From Bacteroidales bacterium (GTDB taxonomy: Bacteria; Bacteroidota; Bacteroidia; Bacteroidales; F082): 64,000 nt of DNA. Below the pieces are notes generated by a model that was not told where the DNA came from, did no database searches, and worked only from the letters and a program-made list of their open reading frames with translations. This document shows, one piece after another, positions 52,110-62,550 of the stretch (its first letter is position 1; every line of letters begins with the position of its first letter). Location: positions 1 through 64,000 of the forward strand of contig JAUXMV010000082.1 of assembly GCA_030683155.1 (NCBI GenBank), in the 5' to 3' direction. A program made the translations under genes and the position numbers.

Positions 52110-55100
52110 CTATTTATAGAGCCACACACGCAGGAGCGATAGTAGTTTTGGAATGTCCACGGGTTTTGTAAGGTAGTCGCTTGCGCCGGCGGCAAGGCTT
52201 TTTTGCCGGTCTTCTTTCATTGCTTTTGCCGTCAGGGTGATGATGGGCAGTTTCTCCCATTGTGGTTGTTTTCTTATCTCCTTTATAGCCGTATAGCCAT
52301 CCATCTCAGGCATCATGATGTCCATCAGTATAAGGTCGACTTGGGGATTCTGCTTTAGTTTTTCAAGTGCCACCAAACCATTTTCAGCTTCAAAAACATT
52401 GATGCCCCGATCTTCAAGAATGCGTGTCAGGGCAAAAATATTGCGCATATCATCATCAGCAATCAAAATGCTTTTATTTTTAAAAACAGCCTCCTTATCG
52501 TATAAAACATTGATCATTTCTTTTTTGCTTTCTGGCAGATTGTCAACAACGCGATGCAAAAAAAGTGCTGTTTCGTCGAGCAGACGTTCTTCTGATTTCA
52601 CACCTTTGATGATGATGGAACTTGAATACTTCTGCAGTTCGGCATTTTCTTCCTTTGAAAGATCTCTGCCTGTATAGACGATGACCGGAGGTAAATTTTC
52701 CTTGTTTAAAAGCTGCATTTTACGCAGAAGTTCAAAGCCGTTCAAATCAGGCAATCCAAGATCAAGAACCATACAATCAAATTCTTTTTCTTCGATCATT
52801 CTTAAGGCTTCCTTGCCACTTTTAGCTTCAGTGACGCTGATATCTTCGCCGCCAACGATTTTTCTGATGAGGTGGCGCATATTGTGATCATCCTCCACAA
52901 TAAGCAGGTCTTTGATGTTTTTCTTTACAAACCCCTCAATTTTTTTGAATGCCATATCAAGTGCTTCCGGCTCGGCCGGTTTACTCAAAAAGCCAATCGC
53001 ACCCTTTTGAAGTGCTTCGGAATTGCCTTCTGTAGCAGACATAATATGAACTGGAATATGACGGGTATGGGCGTCTTGCTTAAGAATTTCAAGCACTTTG
53101 TAGCCATTCATACCTGGAAGCATAATATCAAGAATTATTGCATCCGGCTTGTATTTTTCAGCCAGCAAAAGGGCTTGTTCGCCTGTTTCTGCTGCAATAC
53201 ATTTAAAGCCTCTTTCCCGGCTTAGTCTGATCAGAATTTTTGCAAAACCCGAATCATCTTCAACAATAAGCAGGCTTTTGTCTCCAGCTTGAATGTTGTT
53301 TCTGTCGTCTGGAAGAAACATGCTTTCTTCATCATTGCGATAGTCCTGCAGGGGCTTGGCTGCTGTTTTTTGTGTTTCCTGTTCCACTTGTTCTGCTTGC
53401 TCAAAAATCTGGTCAATTATTTGTAATTGATTCTCTGAGCTAGGTTCTGAAGGTGTTTCAAAAGGTAAAACGATCATAAAAACAGATCCTTTTCCAGGCT
53501 CTGACGCGAGATGAATTTCACCTCCAAGGAGTTTTGTCAGTTCGCGTGTAATGCTTAACCCAAGTCCTGTGCCACCGTATTTGCGCGAAATACTTCCGTC
53601 AGCCTGATGGAATGCTTCAAAAATTTCATTTTGTTTATCAATTGGAATGCCGATGCCACTGCCCTCAACAGCCAGCATAATGGTGTTGGTTTTTTTTAGA
53701 CTTGGATTGCGCATTGCAATGCCTTCCGTATTCTTAAAACGGATTATTACCTGTCCTTTGTGGGTAAATTTAAGCGCGTTGGAGACTAAATTTTTTATAA
53801 CCTGTCCAAGACGGTGTTTATCGGTTATGATATAGGACGGAAGACCTTTTTCGGTGATAACATCAAACTTCAACCCCTTTTCTTCGGCCATATGTCTGAA
53901 ATTATTCCTGATGTATTGCTCAAGTTCTATAATCTGAACCACTTCTGGCGTGATGGTCATTTTGCCGCTTTCAATTTTTGAAAGGTCAAGTATATCGTTA
54001 ATCAGATTGAGTAAATCCTGACCGCTTTGATAGATGATGGAAGCCGACTCAACCTGGTCTTTATTGAGGTTGAGTTTTTTGTTTTCTGCCAGATCGCGTG
54101 ACAGAATGAGAAGACTATTGAGCGGCGTGCGTAACTCGTGCGACATGTTAGCAAGAAATTCAGACTTGTATCTGCTGATCGTTTCCAGTTCTTCTGCTTT
54201 GATTTGGATGCTTTTCTGGGCTAGTTCAAGGGCTTTGTTTTTATCAGAAATAGCATTTTTTTGCAGCTCTTGATCTTGTGTTCTTTCTTCAAGCTCCTCG
54301 TTGGTAACCCTTAGTTCTTCTTGCTGCACCTGTAGGCTTCTTTCATTCTCTTTGAGGGCCTGTGCTTGCTCTTCAAGTTCTTCATTCACAACAAGCAATT
54401 CCTCTTGCTGACTTTGAAGCTCCTCTGCCTGTTGCTGTGTTCTGTTTAACAGCTCTTTTGTTTTCCTGCGCGATATGGCGCTTTTTATGGCTATGGCAAT
54501 ACTTTCCGAGGCTTCCGTTGCAAGCTTGTGCGCTGCTTCGCTCATTTGCTGTATTGAAGCAAGTTCCAAAACACCTGTAACTTTGCCGTCGTGTATGAGC
54601 GGAAGGATTAACATACTTTTTGCAGAAATCTGAAGCAAACTGCTTACTATTACAACACGTTCCGGCTCTAAATTTTCGAGTAGCAGTTGTTTTCCTGTGT
54701 CAAAACTCTGACCTGTTAAATGTTCTCCCGGAGCAATTGTTTCGGGCAAACTGTCTTTTTTTTTTGTCCCAAAATTTCCATGCAGCTTCAGAAGATTATT
54801 TTCTTCGTCATATACATAAAAGGAACCCCATTCAGCAGGAAGATAAGCTGCTAAAAAAGAAAGTGTTTTCACTGCAATTTCCTCAAGACTTAAATCGCCA
54901 CGCAATGATTCGTTGAGTTTGTTTTTACCTGTTTTAAGCCAGTCCAATGCGAGCTGTTTTTGGGTATTATCAGCAAGGGCTTTGGTCATCTGACTAAGCG
55001 CCCTGCTTAGCTCATCTTTGTCTGACTGAGGGATGATTGTAGTTTCGTAATTGCCTTTTGCAACCATTTTTGCGCTTTCAATTACACTGGATAAACTATT

Positions 55101-55934
55101 CTGCAGTTTATTGAATGAGGCCACAAGTTTCCCGGTTTCATCTTTGGTATCATGAAATATTTCACGGCCGATGCTACCTTCAGCCATTATTTCAAACTCC
55201 TCCACCATTTTTACCAATGGGTCGCTTACAGCTTTGGCAATGCGCTGCGAAACGATAAAAATAAACAAAGCAAGTAACAGAATAAGCGAAATCATTAAAA
55301 TCATGAGCATGCGTTGTCCGTAATTTCCGAGCTCATCAAGGTCATCAGCAAACATTTGATATTCGACTTCGATTTTGCTTATCAGTGCAGATAATTTTCG
55401 ATCAAGCTCAGGGTCATCATCAGCACGCATCCTGCGCATCGTCTCAGTGATTTGTTTCCCTGTCATTGCACCTATATAGGCCGTATTTATGGCGGTAAAA
55501 AAACGTTTGTCATTCAACTGAATAAAGATAAGGCTTCGGTTTGCAAGTAGTTTTGCGTTGGAAAAATCATTGTGTAATGCCTCATTTAATGTGTTGAAAA
55601 GTGTTTTTTCAAAAGTCTCCAGACTTTGTGCAGCAGCAAGAGAATCGATCTTACCAAACATATAGGCCATATTGTTGGCGGTGTCAACCTGACTTAATGC
55701 TAAATCAAGATCATTTTCCAAAGGGTTTTTTTTCCATTTGTAAAAGTTACTCACTCCTTTCTGGAAATAACTCATATGGATGCGCTCGGCATTGGTAAGT
55801 ATGTTGAGCACTTTAAAAGTTCTGAAAAAGAACACAACAGACAATGCGATCAAAATGAGCGTTGTCAACGTTACCACAGTTACTACAGAGAGCTTTTTTT
55901 TCAGGGGCAGGTTTCGAAGCAAGCTGGTAATCAT
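52110..55934 (-). CDS. Large membrane hybrid kinase, HAMP-GAF-HK-REC x3
   Basis: A 1274-residue protein with two membrane segments (about 14-34 and 210-230) around a short periplasmic part, then HAMP, a GAF domain (about 355-490) and a long coiled coil with three near-repeats of QEELRVTNEELEERTQD. The kinase has its His in FLANMSHELRTPLNSLL (about 601). The G1 box reads VEGSGIGIP where VxDTGIGIP is expected, so the adenine-binding Asp is Gly (about residue 760). Three receivers follow at about 890, 1010 and 1150, with Asp in IILDIMLPG, MVLDLGLPD and ILMDIMMPE. It is an architectural twin of the next gene. Confidence 0.93.
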   Translation of the reverse strand: MITSLLRNLPLKKKLSVVTVVTLTTLILIALSVVFFFRTFKVLNILTNAERIHMSYFQKGVSNFYKWKKNPLENDLDLALSQVDTANNMAYMFGKIDSLAAAQSLETFEKTLFNTLNEALHNDFSNAKLLANRSLIFIQLNDKRFFTAINTAYIGAMTGKQITETMRRMRADDDPELDRKLSALISKIEVEYQMFADDLDELGNYGQRMLMILMISLILLLALFIFIVSQRIAKAVSDPLVKMVEEFEIMAEGSIGREIFHDTKDETGKLVASFNKLQNSLSSVIESAKMVAKGNYETTIIPQSDKDELSRALSQMTKALADNTQKQLALDWLKTGKNKLNESLRGDLSLEEIAVKTLSFLAAYLPAEWGSFYVYDEENNLLKLHGNFGTKKKDSLPETIAPGEHLTGQSFDTGKQLLLENLEPERVVIVSSLLQISAKSMLILPLIHDGKVTGVLELASIQQMSEAAHKLATEASESIAIAIKSAISRRKTKELLNRTQQQAEELQSQQEELLVVNEELEEQAQALKENERSLQVQQEELRVTNEELEERTQDQELQKNAISDKNKALELAQKSIQIKAEELETISRYKSEFLANMSHELRTPLNSLLILSRDLAENKKLNLNKDQVESASIIYQSGQDLLNLINDILDLSKIESGKMTITPEVVQIIELEQYIRNNFRHMAEEKGLKFDVITEKGLPSYIITDKHRLGQVIKNLVSNALKFTHKGQVIIRFKNTEGIAMRNPSLKKTNTIMLAVEGSGIGIPIDKQNEIFEAFHQADGSISRKYGGTGLGLSITRELTKLLGGEIHLASEPGKGSVFMIVLPFETPSEPSSENQLQIIDQIFEQAEQVEQETQKTAAKPLQDYRNDEESMFLPDDRNNIQAGDKSLLIVEDDSGFAKILIRLSRERGFKCIAAETGEQALLLAEKYKPDAIILDIMLPGMNGYKVLEILKQDAHTRHIPVHIMSATEGNSEALQKGAIGFLSKPAEPEALDMAFKKIEGFVKKNIKDLLIVEDDHNMRHLIRKIVGGEDISVTEAKSGKEALRMIEEKEFDCMVLDLGLPDLNGFELLRKMQLLNKENLPPVIVYTGRDLSKEENAELQKYSSSIIIKGVKSEERLLDETALFLHRVVDNLPESKKEMINVLYDKEAVFKNKSILIADDDMRNIFALTRILEDRGINVFEAENGLVALEKLKQNPQVDLILMDIMMPEMDGYTAIKEIRKQPQWEKLPIITLTAKAMKEDRQKSLAAGASDYLTKPVDIPKLLSLLRVWLYK

Positions 55935-55969
55935 GTTAGTTATGTTAAATTTCCAATCCTAAATGTAGG

Positions 55970-58900
55970 TTATTTATAAAGCCATACACGCAACAGGGAG
56001 AGCAATTTTTGCGTATCGAAAGGTTTTGTGAGATATTCATTAGCGCCCGCGGCAATGCATTTTTCGCGGTCATCTTTCATTGCTTTTGCTGTGAGGGCAA
56101 TGATTGGCAGCTTATCATACATTGGATTTTTGCGAATTTCCCGCATGGCTTCATACCCATCCATTTCGGGCATCATGATATCCATAAGCACCAGATCGAT
56201 TTTTTGATCTGACGTAAGTTTATCGATTCCTTCGCGTCCGTTTTTTGCAATCACAATGCGTATGTTGTAGTTTTCGAGGAAGCTGGTAAGCGCAAAAACA
56301 TTTCGCATATCATCATCCACTATAAGGATGGTTTTGCCTTCAAGCACATCTTCCTTATTGTGAAATTTTTTAAGCATCTCCTGCTTTTTTGCAGGCAACT
56401 TTGATTCAATCTGATGAAGAAAAAGTGTTGTTTCGGAAAGGAGTCTTTCAAAGGATCGTGCACCTTTTAAGATGATGCTGTCGGCATAGCGCTGAAGTTT
56501 TAAATCTTCTTCTTTTGTAAGCTCTTTTGAAGTGTAGATGACCACTGGAAGCGTGCAGATTTTATCGTCTTTTTTAATCATTTCGAGTAGATCAAACCCG
56601 CTCATTTCTTTCAAACCAAGGTCAAGGATAAGACAGTCGTAGGTGTTTTTATTGAGCAGCTCAATACCCGATTCGGCGGAATCAACCGCGGTAATCTCAA
56701 TACCCTCGCCTGCCATAAGTCCACAAATACTTTTTCGTGTAATTTCATCATCTTCAATAATGAGTAATCTGTGATTCAGGCCAGAAACAACACTTTCTAT
56801 TCTTTCGAATGCAGATTCAAGTGACTCACGGTCAACAGGTTTGTGCAGATAGCCGATGGCACCTTGCTTTAAAGCGTCAAGGGTTTTATCAGCAGCCGAC
56901 ATAAAGTGGACGGGTATATGGCGGGTACGCGAATTTGTTTTGAGCCTGCTCATCACCTCATGCCCATCAATACCCGGCAAACCAATATCCAGAATTATTG
57001 CACCCGGTAAATAGTAATCAGCATAGTGAAGACCCGATTCACCATCGTAAGCAATCAGACATTTAAAATGATGCTCATGCGCGAGATTGTATAAAAGAGA
57101 AGCGAAATTCTTATCATCTTCAATCACAAGCAAAACGCGGTCTCCTTCGGAAATGTTGTTGCGGTCGTCGATGGCTTCCTCTACCTGATCGGCTTGAAAT
57201 TTTCCATCTTGTGTCTGAAGTAAAACAGGTTTCAGTTCTGCAGTATCTTTCAACTGTTGTGCCAATTCCCCTGGCTCATGCTTTTCTTCGTTTTGTACAA
57301 AAACCGTTTTTTCATCTGATTCAGATTGTTCGGCTGGTTCAAAAAATTCGGGTAAGAACAGCGTAAATGTAGTGCCTTCGCCCTCCTTGCTATCCACTTT
57401 CAGGGCTCCGCCAAGCAGCTCGGTAAAGGCTTTTGAAATACTTAACCCTAAACCTGTGCCGCCGTATTTTCTGCTTGTTGTACCATCAGCCTGTTTAAAA
57501 GCTTCAAAAATCAACAATAGCTTGTCTGGAGCGATTCCGATTCCTGTATCATTAACTGCGAATGCGATCGTTTTTTCAGGAAGTAAATTACTGTTTTCAG
57601 GCAAAGTATCATTGTCTGGCCTGAAAATACTCAGGGTGATGCTTCCTTTGTGTGTAAACTTTAGTGCATTGGAATAAAGGTTTTTAAGCACCTGAAAAAC
57701 GCGTTGACTATCTGTACGAATTGTCTGTGGCAGATTATTGCCAATATTTACAAAAAGTTCGAGGCCTTTCTTTTCTGTAAGTGCACCAAAGTTTTTCTTC
57801 AGAAACAATGCCACATCATCCAGATAAAGGTTTTCAATAAACAAGTCAATTTTTCCGGCTTCTACCTTGCTAAGATCAAGTATTTCGTTGATCAACTCGA
57901 GCAGGTCGCTTCCGGAGCTATTGACAGTACGCGCATATTCCAACTCTTTGCTGTCAAGATGTTGTTTTTTGTTTTCGGCAAGCAGTTGCGAAAGCACAAG
58001 AATACTATTGAGCGGTGTTCTCAGCTCATGCGACATATTGGCCAGAAATTCTGATTTGTATCGTGAAGCCAATTCAAGATCATTGGCTTTGCGTTCAATT
58101 TCTTTCCTTGCAGCTTCAAGTTCTTTGTTTTTCTCCCTGATGGCGTCTCGCTGAATTTCGAGAGCGCGGGTGCGTTCTTCGAGCTCTTCATTGGTTACCC
58201 TTAGTTCTTCCTGCTGTGTTTGAAGTGTTTCTTCAGATATCCTCAAAGCGGTGGTTTGCTCCTGAAGCTCTTCGTTGGCTTGCCTTAGTTCTTCCTGCTG
58301 AACAGCGAGCTCGTTGGCTTGTTCCTGCGTTTGCATCAACAATTTTTGCACCTTTTCGGAGGCATTGGCAGTGCGAATGGCGATGGCAATATTGAGGCCG
58401 GCCATTTGGAGGAAAGTTTTGCTAAGTTCGCTGAAACTGCCTACTGTTGTGAGTTCGATCACTCCGGCAAGCTCGTTTTCGTGAAATAATGGGAACACAA
58501 AAAAGGCGCCGGCTTCAATCGTTGAAGCCCCAATTCTGATGGTCAGTGGCTTTTCTGATTGCTTGTCTACATAGAGGCTGTTTCTGGTTTTTGCTGCCTG
58601 ACCCACGATGCCTTCTCCAAGCTTTATCTGCCGTTGAATATCGTTTTGGCCTTCCGGAATGCCAAAACCAGCGTTGAAATGGAGCAATTCGTGAAAGTTG
58701 TCATAAATGTAAATCGTGCCAAGTTGTGCGTTTACATAGGGTGCGATAAATTGGATAACATTTTCCGAAAGTTTATCCAGAGATGAAGTTCCGCTCATGC
58801 TGGCATCAAGCAGATTGATACCGCTTTTGAGCCAGTCCTGATTTCTGTTCTGAATGGCGTTTTGTTCCAGCGTGCGGGTCATCTCAAAAAGTGCCACTAT

Positions 58901-60382
58901 AAGGGTGTCTTTGTCGCTGCGTGGCATCACGTTCACGCTGTAATCGCCACTGGCTATGCGGTTTGCCTGTTCAACCACGAGCTTAAAGCTTTCGACCATC
59001 TGGTTCATAGAGTGTCCTAAAACATCGTTTTGGCTTCTGATTTCAACCTTTTCGCTATAGTCTCCTTTGGCCATTAGCCGGGCAACATTGGCATATTTTT
59101 GCAAGGAATTTACAAGGCGGTTAAATGTTGAAACCATTTCGCCAACTTCATTGTTGGGAGCCTTAATGTTTTTGTTATCTAACTGTCCTTCAGCTACCTG
59201 CTTTGCCCATGACGAGAGTTGCTTGATTGGGTTTACAAACCAGCGAGTAACGAGAATGGACATAAAGAACACGATAATAATCGTGATAATAAAGGTGAGT
59301 TTCACAATGTCAGAAAGCATACGGGCATAAGCAAAAGCCTCACTGTGTTCAATCTCCTCAATTAACACCCAATTGATGTCAAGCTGGCTGATGAGATCAA
59401 GGTTTCGGTAGATTCCAAGAACATATTTCCCATTCAGGTCGCTGTCGTAGGTAGAAACTTTTTCTTCATCGAGTTCTTTTTCTTTCAGCAGCTTTTGGTT
59501 GTTGCGATGTTGAAGAAAAAACAGCCAGTCTTTCACTTTCTGGTTTTCGATTTTCTTAACCATGATTTCGTTTTCGCTCCCAAAGCGCATGGCCGAACGC
59601 AACAACTGATCACTTCCTACGATATATGCCTGTCCGGTTTCGCCGTAACCTGCTTCCTGTCTGATGATTTGATTGATGCGATCCATTGTTATCTGCAAAG
59701 CAATTGCCCCTTGCACAACACCTGCTTCATCCACAACAGGATGAACAAAGAAACCGGATAATTTTTTGAATGAAGGCTCATAAAATTCAAGGTCGGAAAA
59801 AGCCGGCTTATTTTTTTCCAATACCTTACGAACTGTGCTTCCAAATTTTGTCATGCGAAAAGGGCCGGAAATCAGATTTGATCCCAGGTCTGATTCTTCA
59901 CGAAGGGTGAACAGAATATTGCCTTTGTCGTCTAAATAGTAGATGTCATAGTAGCCGTTCTTATCTGCGAGATTTTTAAATTCATCACGGTGCTCAGCTG
60001 TAATTGCATTGTAAGAGCCAGATTTTTTGAAAGCATCAAAGTCACCTTCAAAGGTTCCATGCTCAGTTTTTAGCGTTTTAATGAATTTGATATCAGCTTT
60101 TTGTCGGCTGTTAAATTCTAAAAAATCAATGATTTCGTTAAAAAAAGTATTGATATATTCAACCCTAAGTTGCGAAGTTGTGTTAAGTGATTTTTCTGCA
60201 ACGATTGTCAGTCCTTGATAAGCATTCAGAAAATTGATAAAACTGATGGTTGCAAGCGGAACGATTGAAATGGCAAGAAACCATATAAGCAAGGACTTTC
60301 CGACACCTATATATTTCCATGATTTGAATGAAAGCCTGAGTTTTTCCCAGGTGGAAGCAGTATTGTAGTCCAGATTATCCAT
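55970..60382 (-). CDS. Large membrane hybrid kinase, dCache-HAMP-GAF-HK-REC x3
   Basis: A 1470-residue protein. A long periplasmic part between two membrane segments (about 29-52 and 350-375) has GYYDIYYLDDKGNILFTLREESD and GYGETGQAYIVGSDQLLRSAM, the pattern of a double Cache sensor. HAMP, GAF (about 520-660) and a coiled coil with QQEELRVTNEELEERTRA repeats follow. Kinase His is in FLANMSHELRTPLN (about 784), and G1 is normal, AVNDTGIGIAPDK. Three receivers sit at about 1085, 1205 and 1350, ending in ILMD-type acceptors. It probably senses a small extracellular molecule. The gene shares its C-terminal half with the 1274-residue neighbour, evidence of tandem duplication. Confidence 0.94.
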   Translation of the reverse strand: MDNLDYNTASTWEKLRLSFKSWKYIGVGKSLLIWFLAISIVPLATISFINFLNAYQGLTIVAEKSLNTTSQLRVEYINTFFNEIIDFLEFNSRQKADIKFIKTLKTEHGTFEGDFDAFKKSGSYNAITAEHRDEFKNLADKNGYYDIYYLDDKGNILFTLREESDLGSNLISGPFRMTKFGSTVRKVLEKNKPAFSDLEFYEPSFKKLSGFFVHPVVDEAGVVQGAIALQITMDRINQIIRQEAGYGETGQAYIVGSDQLLRSAMRFGSENEIMVKKIENQKVKDWLFFLQHRNNQKLLKEKELDEEKVSTYDSDLNGKYVLGIYRNLDLISQLDINWVLIEEIEHSEAFAYARMLSDIVKLTFIITIIIVFFMSILVTRWFVNPIKQLSSWAKQVAEGQLDNKNIKAPNNEVGEMVSTFNRLVNSLQKYANVARLMAKGDYSEKVEIRSQNDVLGHSMNQMVESFKLVVEQANRIASGDYSVNVMPRSDKDTLIVALFEMTRTLEQNAIQNRNQDWLKSGINLLDASMSGTSSLDKLSENVIQFIAPYVNAQLGTIYIYDNFHELLHFNAGFGIPEGQNDIQRQIKLGEGIVGQAAKTRNSLYVDKQSEKPLTIRIGASTIEAGAFFVFPLFHENELAGVIELTTVGSFSELSKTFLQMAGLNIAIAIRTANASEKVQKLLMQTQEQANELAVQQEELRQANEELQEQTTALRISEETLQTQQEELRVTNEELEERTRALEIQRDAIREKNKELEAARKEIERKANDLELASRYKSEFLANMSHELRTPLNSILVLSQLLAENKKQHLDSKELEYARTVNSSGSDLLELINEILDLSKVEAGKIDLFIENLYLDDVALFLKKNFGALTEKKGLELFVNIGNNLPQTIRTDSQRVFQVLKNLYSNALKFTHKGSITLSIFRPDNDTLPENSNLLPEKTIAFAVNDTGIGIAPDKLLLIFEAFKQADGTTSRKYGGTGLGLSISKAFTELLGGALKVDSKEGEGTTFTLFLPEFFEPAEQSESDEKTVFVQNEEKHEPGELAQQLKDTAELKPVLLQTQDGKFQADQVEEAIDDRNNISEGDRVLLVIEDDKNFASLLYNLAHEHHFKCLIAYDGESGLHYADYYLPGAIILDIGLPGIDGHEVMSRLKTNSRTRHIPVHFMSAADKTLDALKQGAIGYLHKPVDRESLESAFERIESVVSGLNHRLLIIEDDEITRKSICGLMAGEGIEITAVDSAESGIELLNKNTYDCLILDLGLKEMSGFDLLEMIKKDDKICTLPVVIYTSKELTKEEDLKLQRYADSIILKGARSFERLLSETTLFLHQIESKLPAKKQEMLKKFHNKEDVLEGKTILIVDDDMRNVFALTSFLENYNIRIVIAKNGREGIDKLTSDQKIDLVLMDIMMPEMDGYEAMREIRKNPMYDKLPIIALTAKAMKDDREKCIAAGANEYLTKPFDTQKLLSLLRVWLYK

Positions 60383-60432
60383 TGGTTTATTGATGTTGAT
60401 TTATTCACTTATGGTTAGCCAGGTGGAATTAA

Positions 60433-62448
60433 TCAAAGCGCAAACTTTTCGATTGTCTCATAAAGTTCAAGTGGATTCACGGGTTTGGTTATGTAATAAT
60501 CCATTCCTGCCGCGAGGCATTTTTCGCGATCGCCTTTCATCGCATGGGCTGTCATCGCAACGATCGGTGTATGATAGTTTTTTTGTTTTTCGGCATTACG
60601 GATGTTGCGCGTTGCATCAAAGCCATCCATTTCTGGCATCTGAACATCCATCAGAATGAGATCGAAGCGCTGATTGACAGCAATTTCGAATGCAAGCCGT
60701 CCGTTTTCAACGGCTTTCACGTTCCACCCTTTCTTTTCGAGCAGCTGAATGACGATCTTTCGGTTAATAAGCTGATCTTCTGCAACAAGGATGTTGAATC
60801 TCCGTCCGGCAATCTCTTCCACTTTCTTTTCTTCGATCTTTATTTCTTCGATCTGTTTCTCTGAGCCAAACTTATTGATAAGGAACTTCTTCAAGTTGTT
60901 TTGCAGAAGTGGCTTTGTGAGAAATTCATAATGATCTGCTTTTTTGAGCTTCAGAACATCGATACTTGCTTTGCTTGGAGAGAGCAAAACAATTTCTGGT
61001 ATTTTCTTGTCTTTTAGCTTCAACTTAATATTTTCAGCTACCTCAACACCATTCATCGATTTTAGATAGTAATCAATCAGAATCAGGTCGAATGTTTCAT
61101 TTTTGATGAGATCGAAACAGCTTGGGCAATCATTAACAAATTTATGTTTTACGCCCCAGGCACTTAACATATCGGAGATAATCCCTGTTGATTTTTTGTG
61201 ATCATCTACAATCAGAATATTGAAATCATGGTTTGGTTTGCCAAGCTTCAATTCCCATGGGTTTTCGCGTTGTTCGCCTGTAACCATATTCAACCTGAAA
61301 TAGAACTTACTGCCTTCACCAAGAGTGCTATCTACTTTGATGGTTCCTCCCATCAGATTGACAAGCTTTTGTGAAATGGTCAGGCCAAGACCTGTGCCAC
61401 CATGGGTACGCGTTGTGGAAGTATCAACCTGCACGTAAGACTGGAAAAGGCGTATAATTTTATCTTTTGGAATGCCAATGCCAGTGTCTTCAATGGAAAA
61501 CTCAATACCAACCTGTTCTTCGATGTGGTCAACCATTTTAATATGGATGCCAACAGTGCCTTCTTCTGTAAATTTAATGGCATTGCTAAGCAGATTGATA
61601 AGTATCTGACGTATGCGTAAAGGGTCGCCAATAAGTACATCCGGCAGATCAGGTGAAATTTCGCAAACAAATTCAAGTTTTTCCTGAAATATTTTCACCG
61701 AAAGCAGGTTGACAAGTTTCTCTATCACTTCTCTGATACTGAATTCTATTTCTTCCAGCTCTAGCTTATCTGCTTCAACTTTGGAAATATCCAGAATTTC
61801 GTTGATGATTTCGAGCAGCGATTCGCCGGAATTGCGTATGTCGAGCAGTCGCTCACGCTGGGAAGAGTGAATACTTTCATCCATAAGCCCAAGTTCTGCC
61901 AAACCAATAATACCATTGAGCGGAGTCCGTATTTCATGGCTCATGGTTGCCAGAAAGGCGCTTTTTGCTGTTGTGGCTTCTTCAGCAATTTTTTTGGCCT
62001 TATTCAATTCATCAATGGTGCGTTCAAGTTGCCGTGTTGTTTGTTCGAGCGCATTCTTATGCTGAAAAAATTCTATGAAAGCTTTGATTTTGCTCTGAAG
62101 TATTTCAAGATCGAGCGGCTTGTAAAGATAATCTACAGCTCCTGATTCATAGCCTTTGAAAATATGTTGCCGTTGTTTGCTTATGGCAGTTACAAATATG
62201 ATTGGAATATATCTTGTGCGTTCGCTACTGCGCATGATTTCTGCAACCTCAAAACCGTCCATTCCCGGCATCTGAACATCCATCAGTACAAGTGCAATGT
62301 CATGTTCAAGCATTATACGCAATGCTTCGTTGCCTGATTGTGCTTTCAGTATTTCCAGTTCTTCACTTTCAAGAATGCCTTCAAGGGATAAAAGGTTTTC
62401 GGGCCTGTCGTCAACGATCAGGATGTTAAACTTGTGTTTTTCTGCCAT
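60433..62448 (-). CDS. Hybrid kinase, REC-HK-REC-REC
   Basis: A 671-residue soluble protein: N-terminal receiver (1-125, Asp in LVLMDVQMPGMDG), kinase with His in FLATMSHEIRTPLNGIIGL (about 169) and G1 box FSIEDTGIGIPKDK, then two receivers. The first of these (about 408-520) has LILIDYYLKSMNGVEV, and the second (about 548-665) has LILMDVQMPEMDGFDA. It is the first gene of the cluster on the minus strand and has a TATATTTG box just upstream. As with the 524-residue protein, the missing sensor suggests input from another kinase. Confidence 0.93.
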   Translation of the reverse strand: MAEKHKFNILIVDDRPENLLSLEGILESEELEILKAQSGNEALRIMLEHDIALVLMDVQMPGMDGFEVAEIMRSSERTRYIPIIFVTAISKQRQHIFKGYESGAVDYLYKPLDLEILQSKIKAFIEFFQHKNALEQTTRQLERTIDELNKAKKIAEEATTAKSAFLATMSHEIRTPLNGIIGLAELGLMDESIHSSQRERLLDIRNSGESLLEIINEILDISKVEADKLELEEIEFSIREVIEKLVNLLSVKIFQEKLEFVCEISPDLPDVLIGDPLRIRQILINLLSNAIKFTEEGTVGIHIKMVDHIEEQVGIEFSIEDTGIGIPKDKIIRLFQSYVQVDTSTTRTHGGTGLGLTISQKLVNLMGGTIKVDSTLGEGSKFYFRLNMVTGEQRENPWELKLGKPNHDFNILIVDDHKKSTGIISDMLSAWGVKHKFVNDCPSCFDLIKNETFDLILIDYYLKSMNGVEVAENIKLKLKDKKIPEIVLLSPSKASIDVLKLKKADHYEFLTKPLLQNNLKKFLINKFGSEKQIEEIKIEEKKVEEIAGRRFNILVAEDQLINRKIVIQLLEKKGWNVKAVENGRLAFEIAVNQRFDLILMDVQMPEMDGFDATRNIRNAEKQKNYHTPIVAMTAHAMKGDREKCLAAGMDYYITKPVNPLELYETIEKFAL

Positions 62449-62488
62449 ATCTATAACTGTTTAAGATGAAATTTGCCGCAAGGCATAG

Positions 62489-62496
62489 CAAATATA
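62489..62496 (-). promoter_or_regulatory. Probable -7 box of the signalling cluster
   Basis: TATATTTG on the minus strand fits TAnnTTTG and lies 41 bases upstream of the first hybrid kinase gene. No spaced -33 element was seen. All six following genes run the same way with gaps of at most 50 bases, so this may drive them all. Confidence 0.4.
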
Positions 62497-62550
62497 CGAA
62501 TACAACACATATAAATACTTAAAGTATCAAAATCTGCTAAAAATGAATAC

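Noticed and set aside
49065-62448. Classical chemotaxis operon
   Set aside because: Only CheR and CheB are present; there is no CheA, CheW, CheY alone or chemoreceptor gene in the window.
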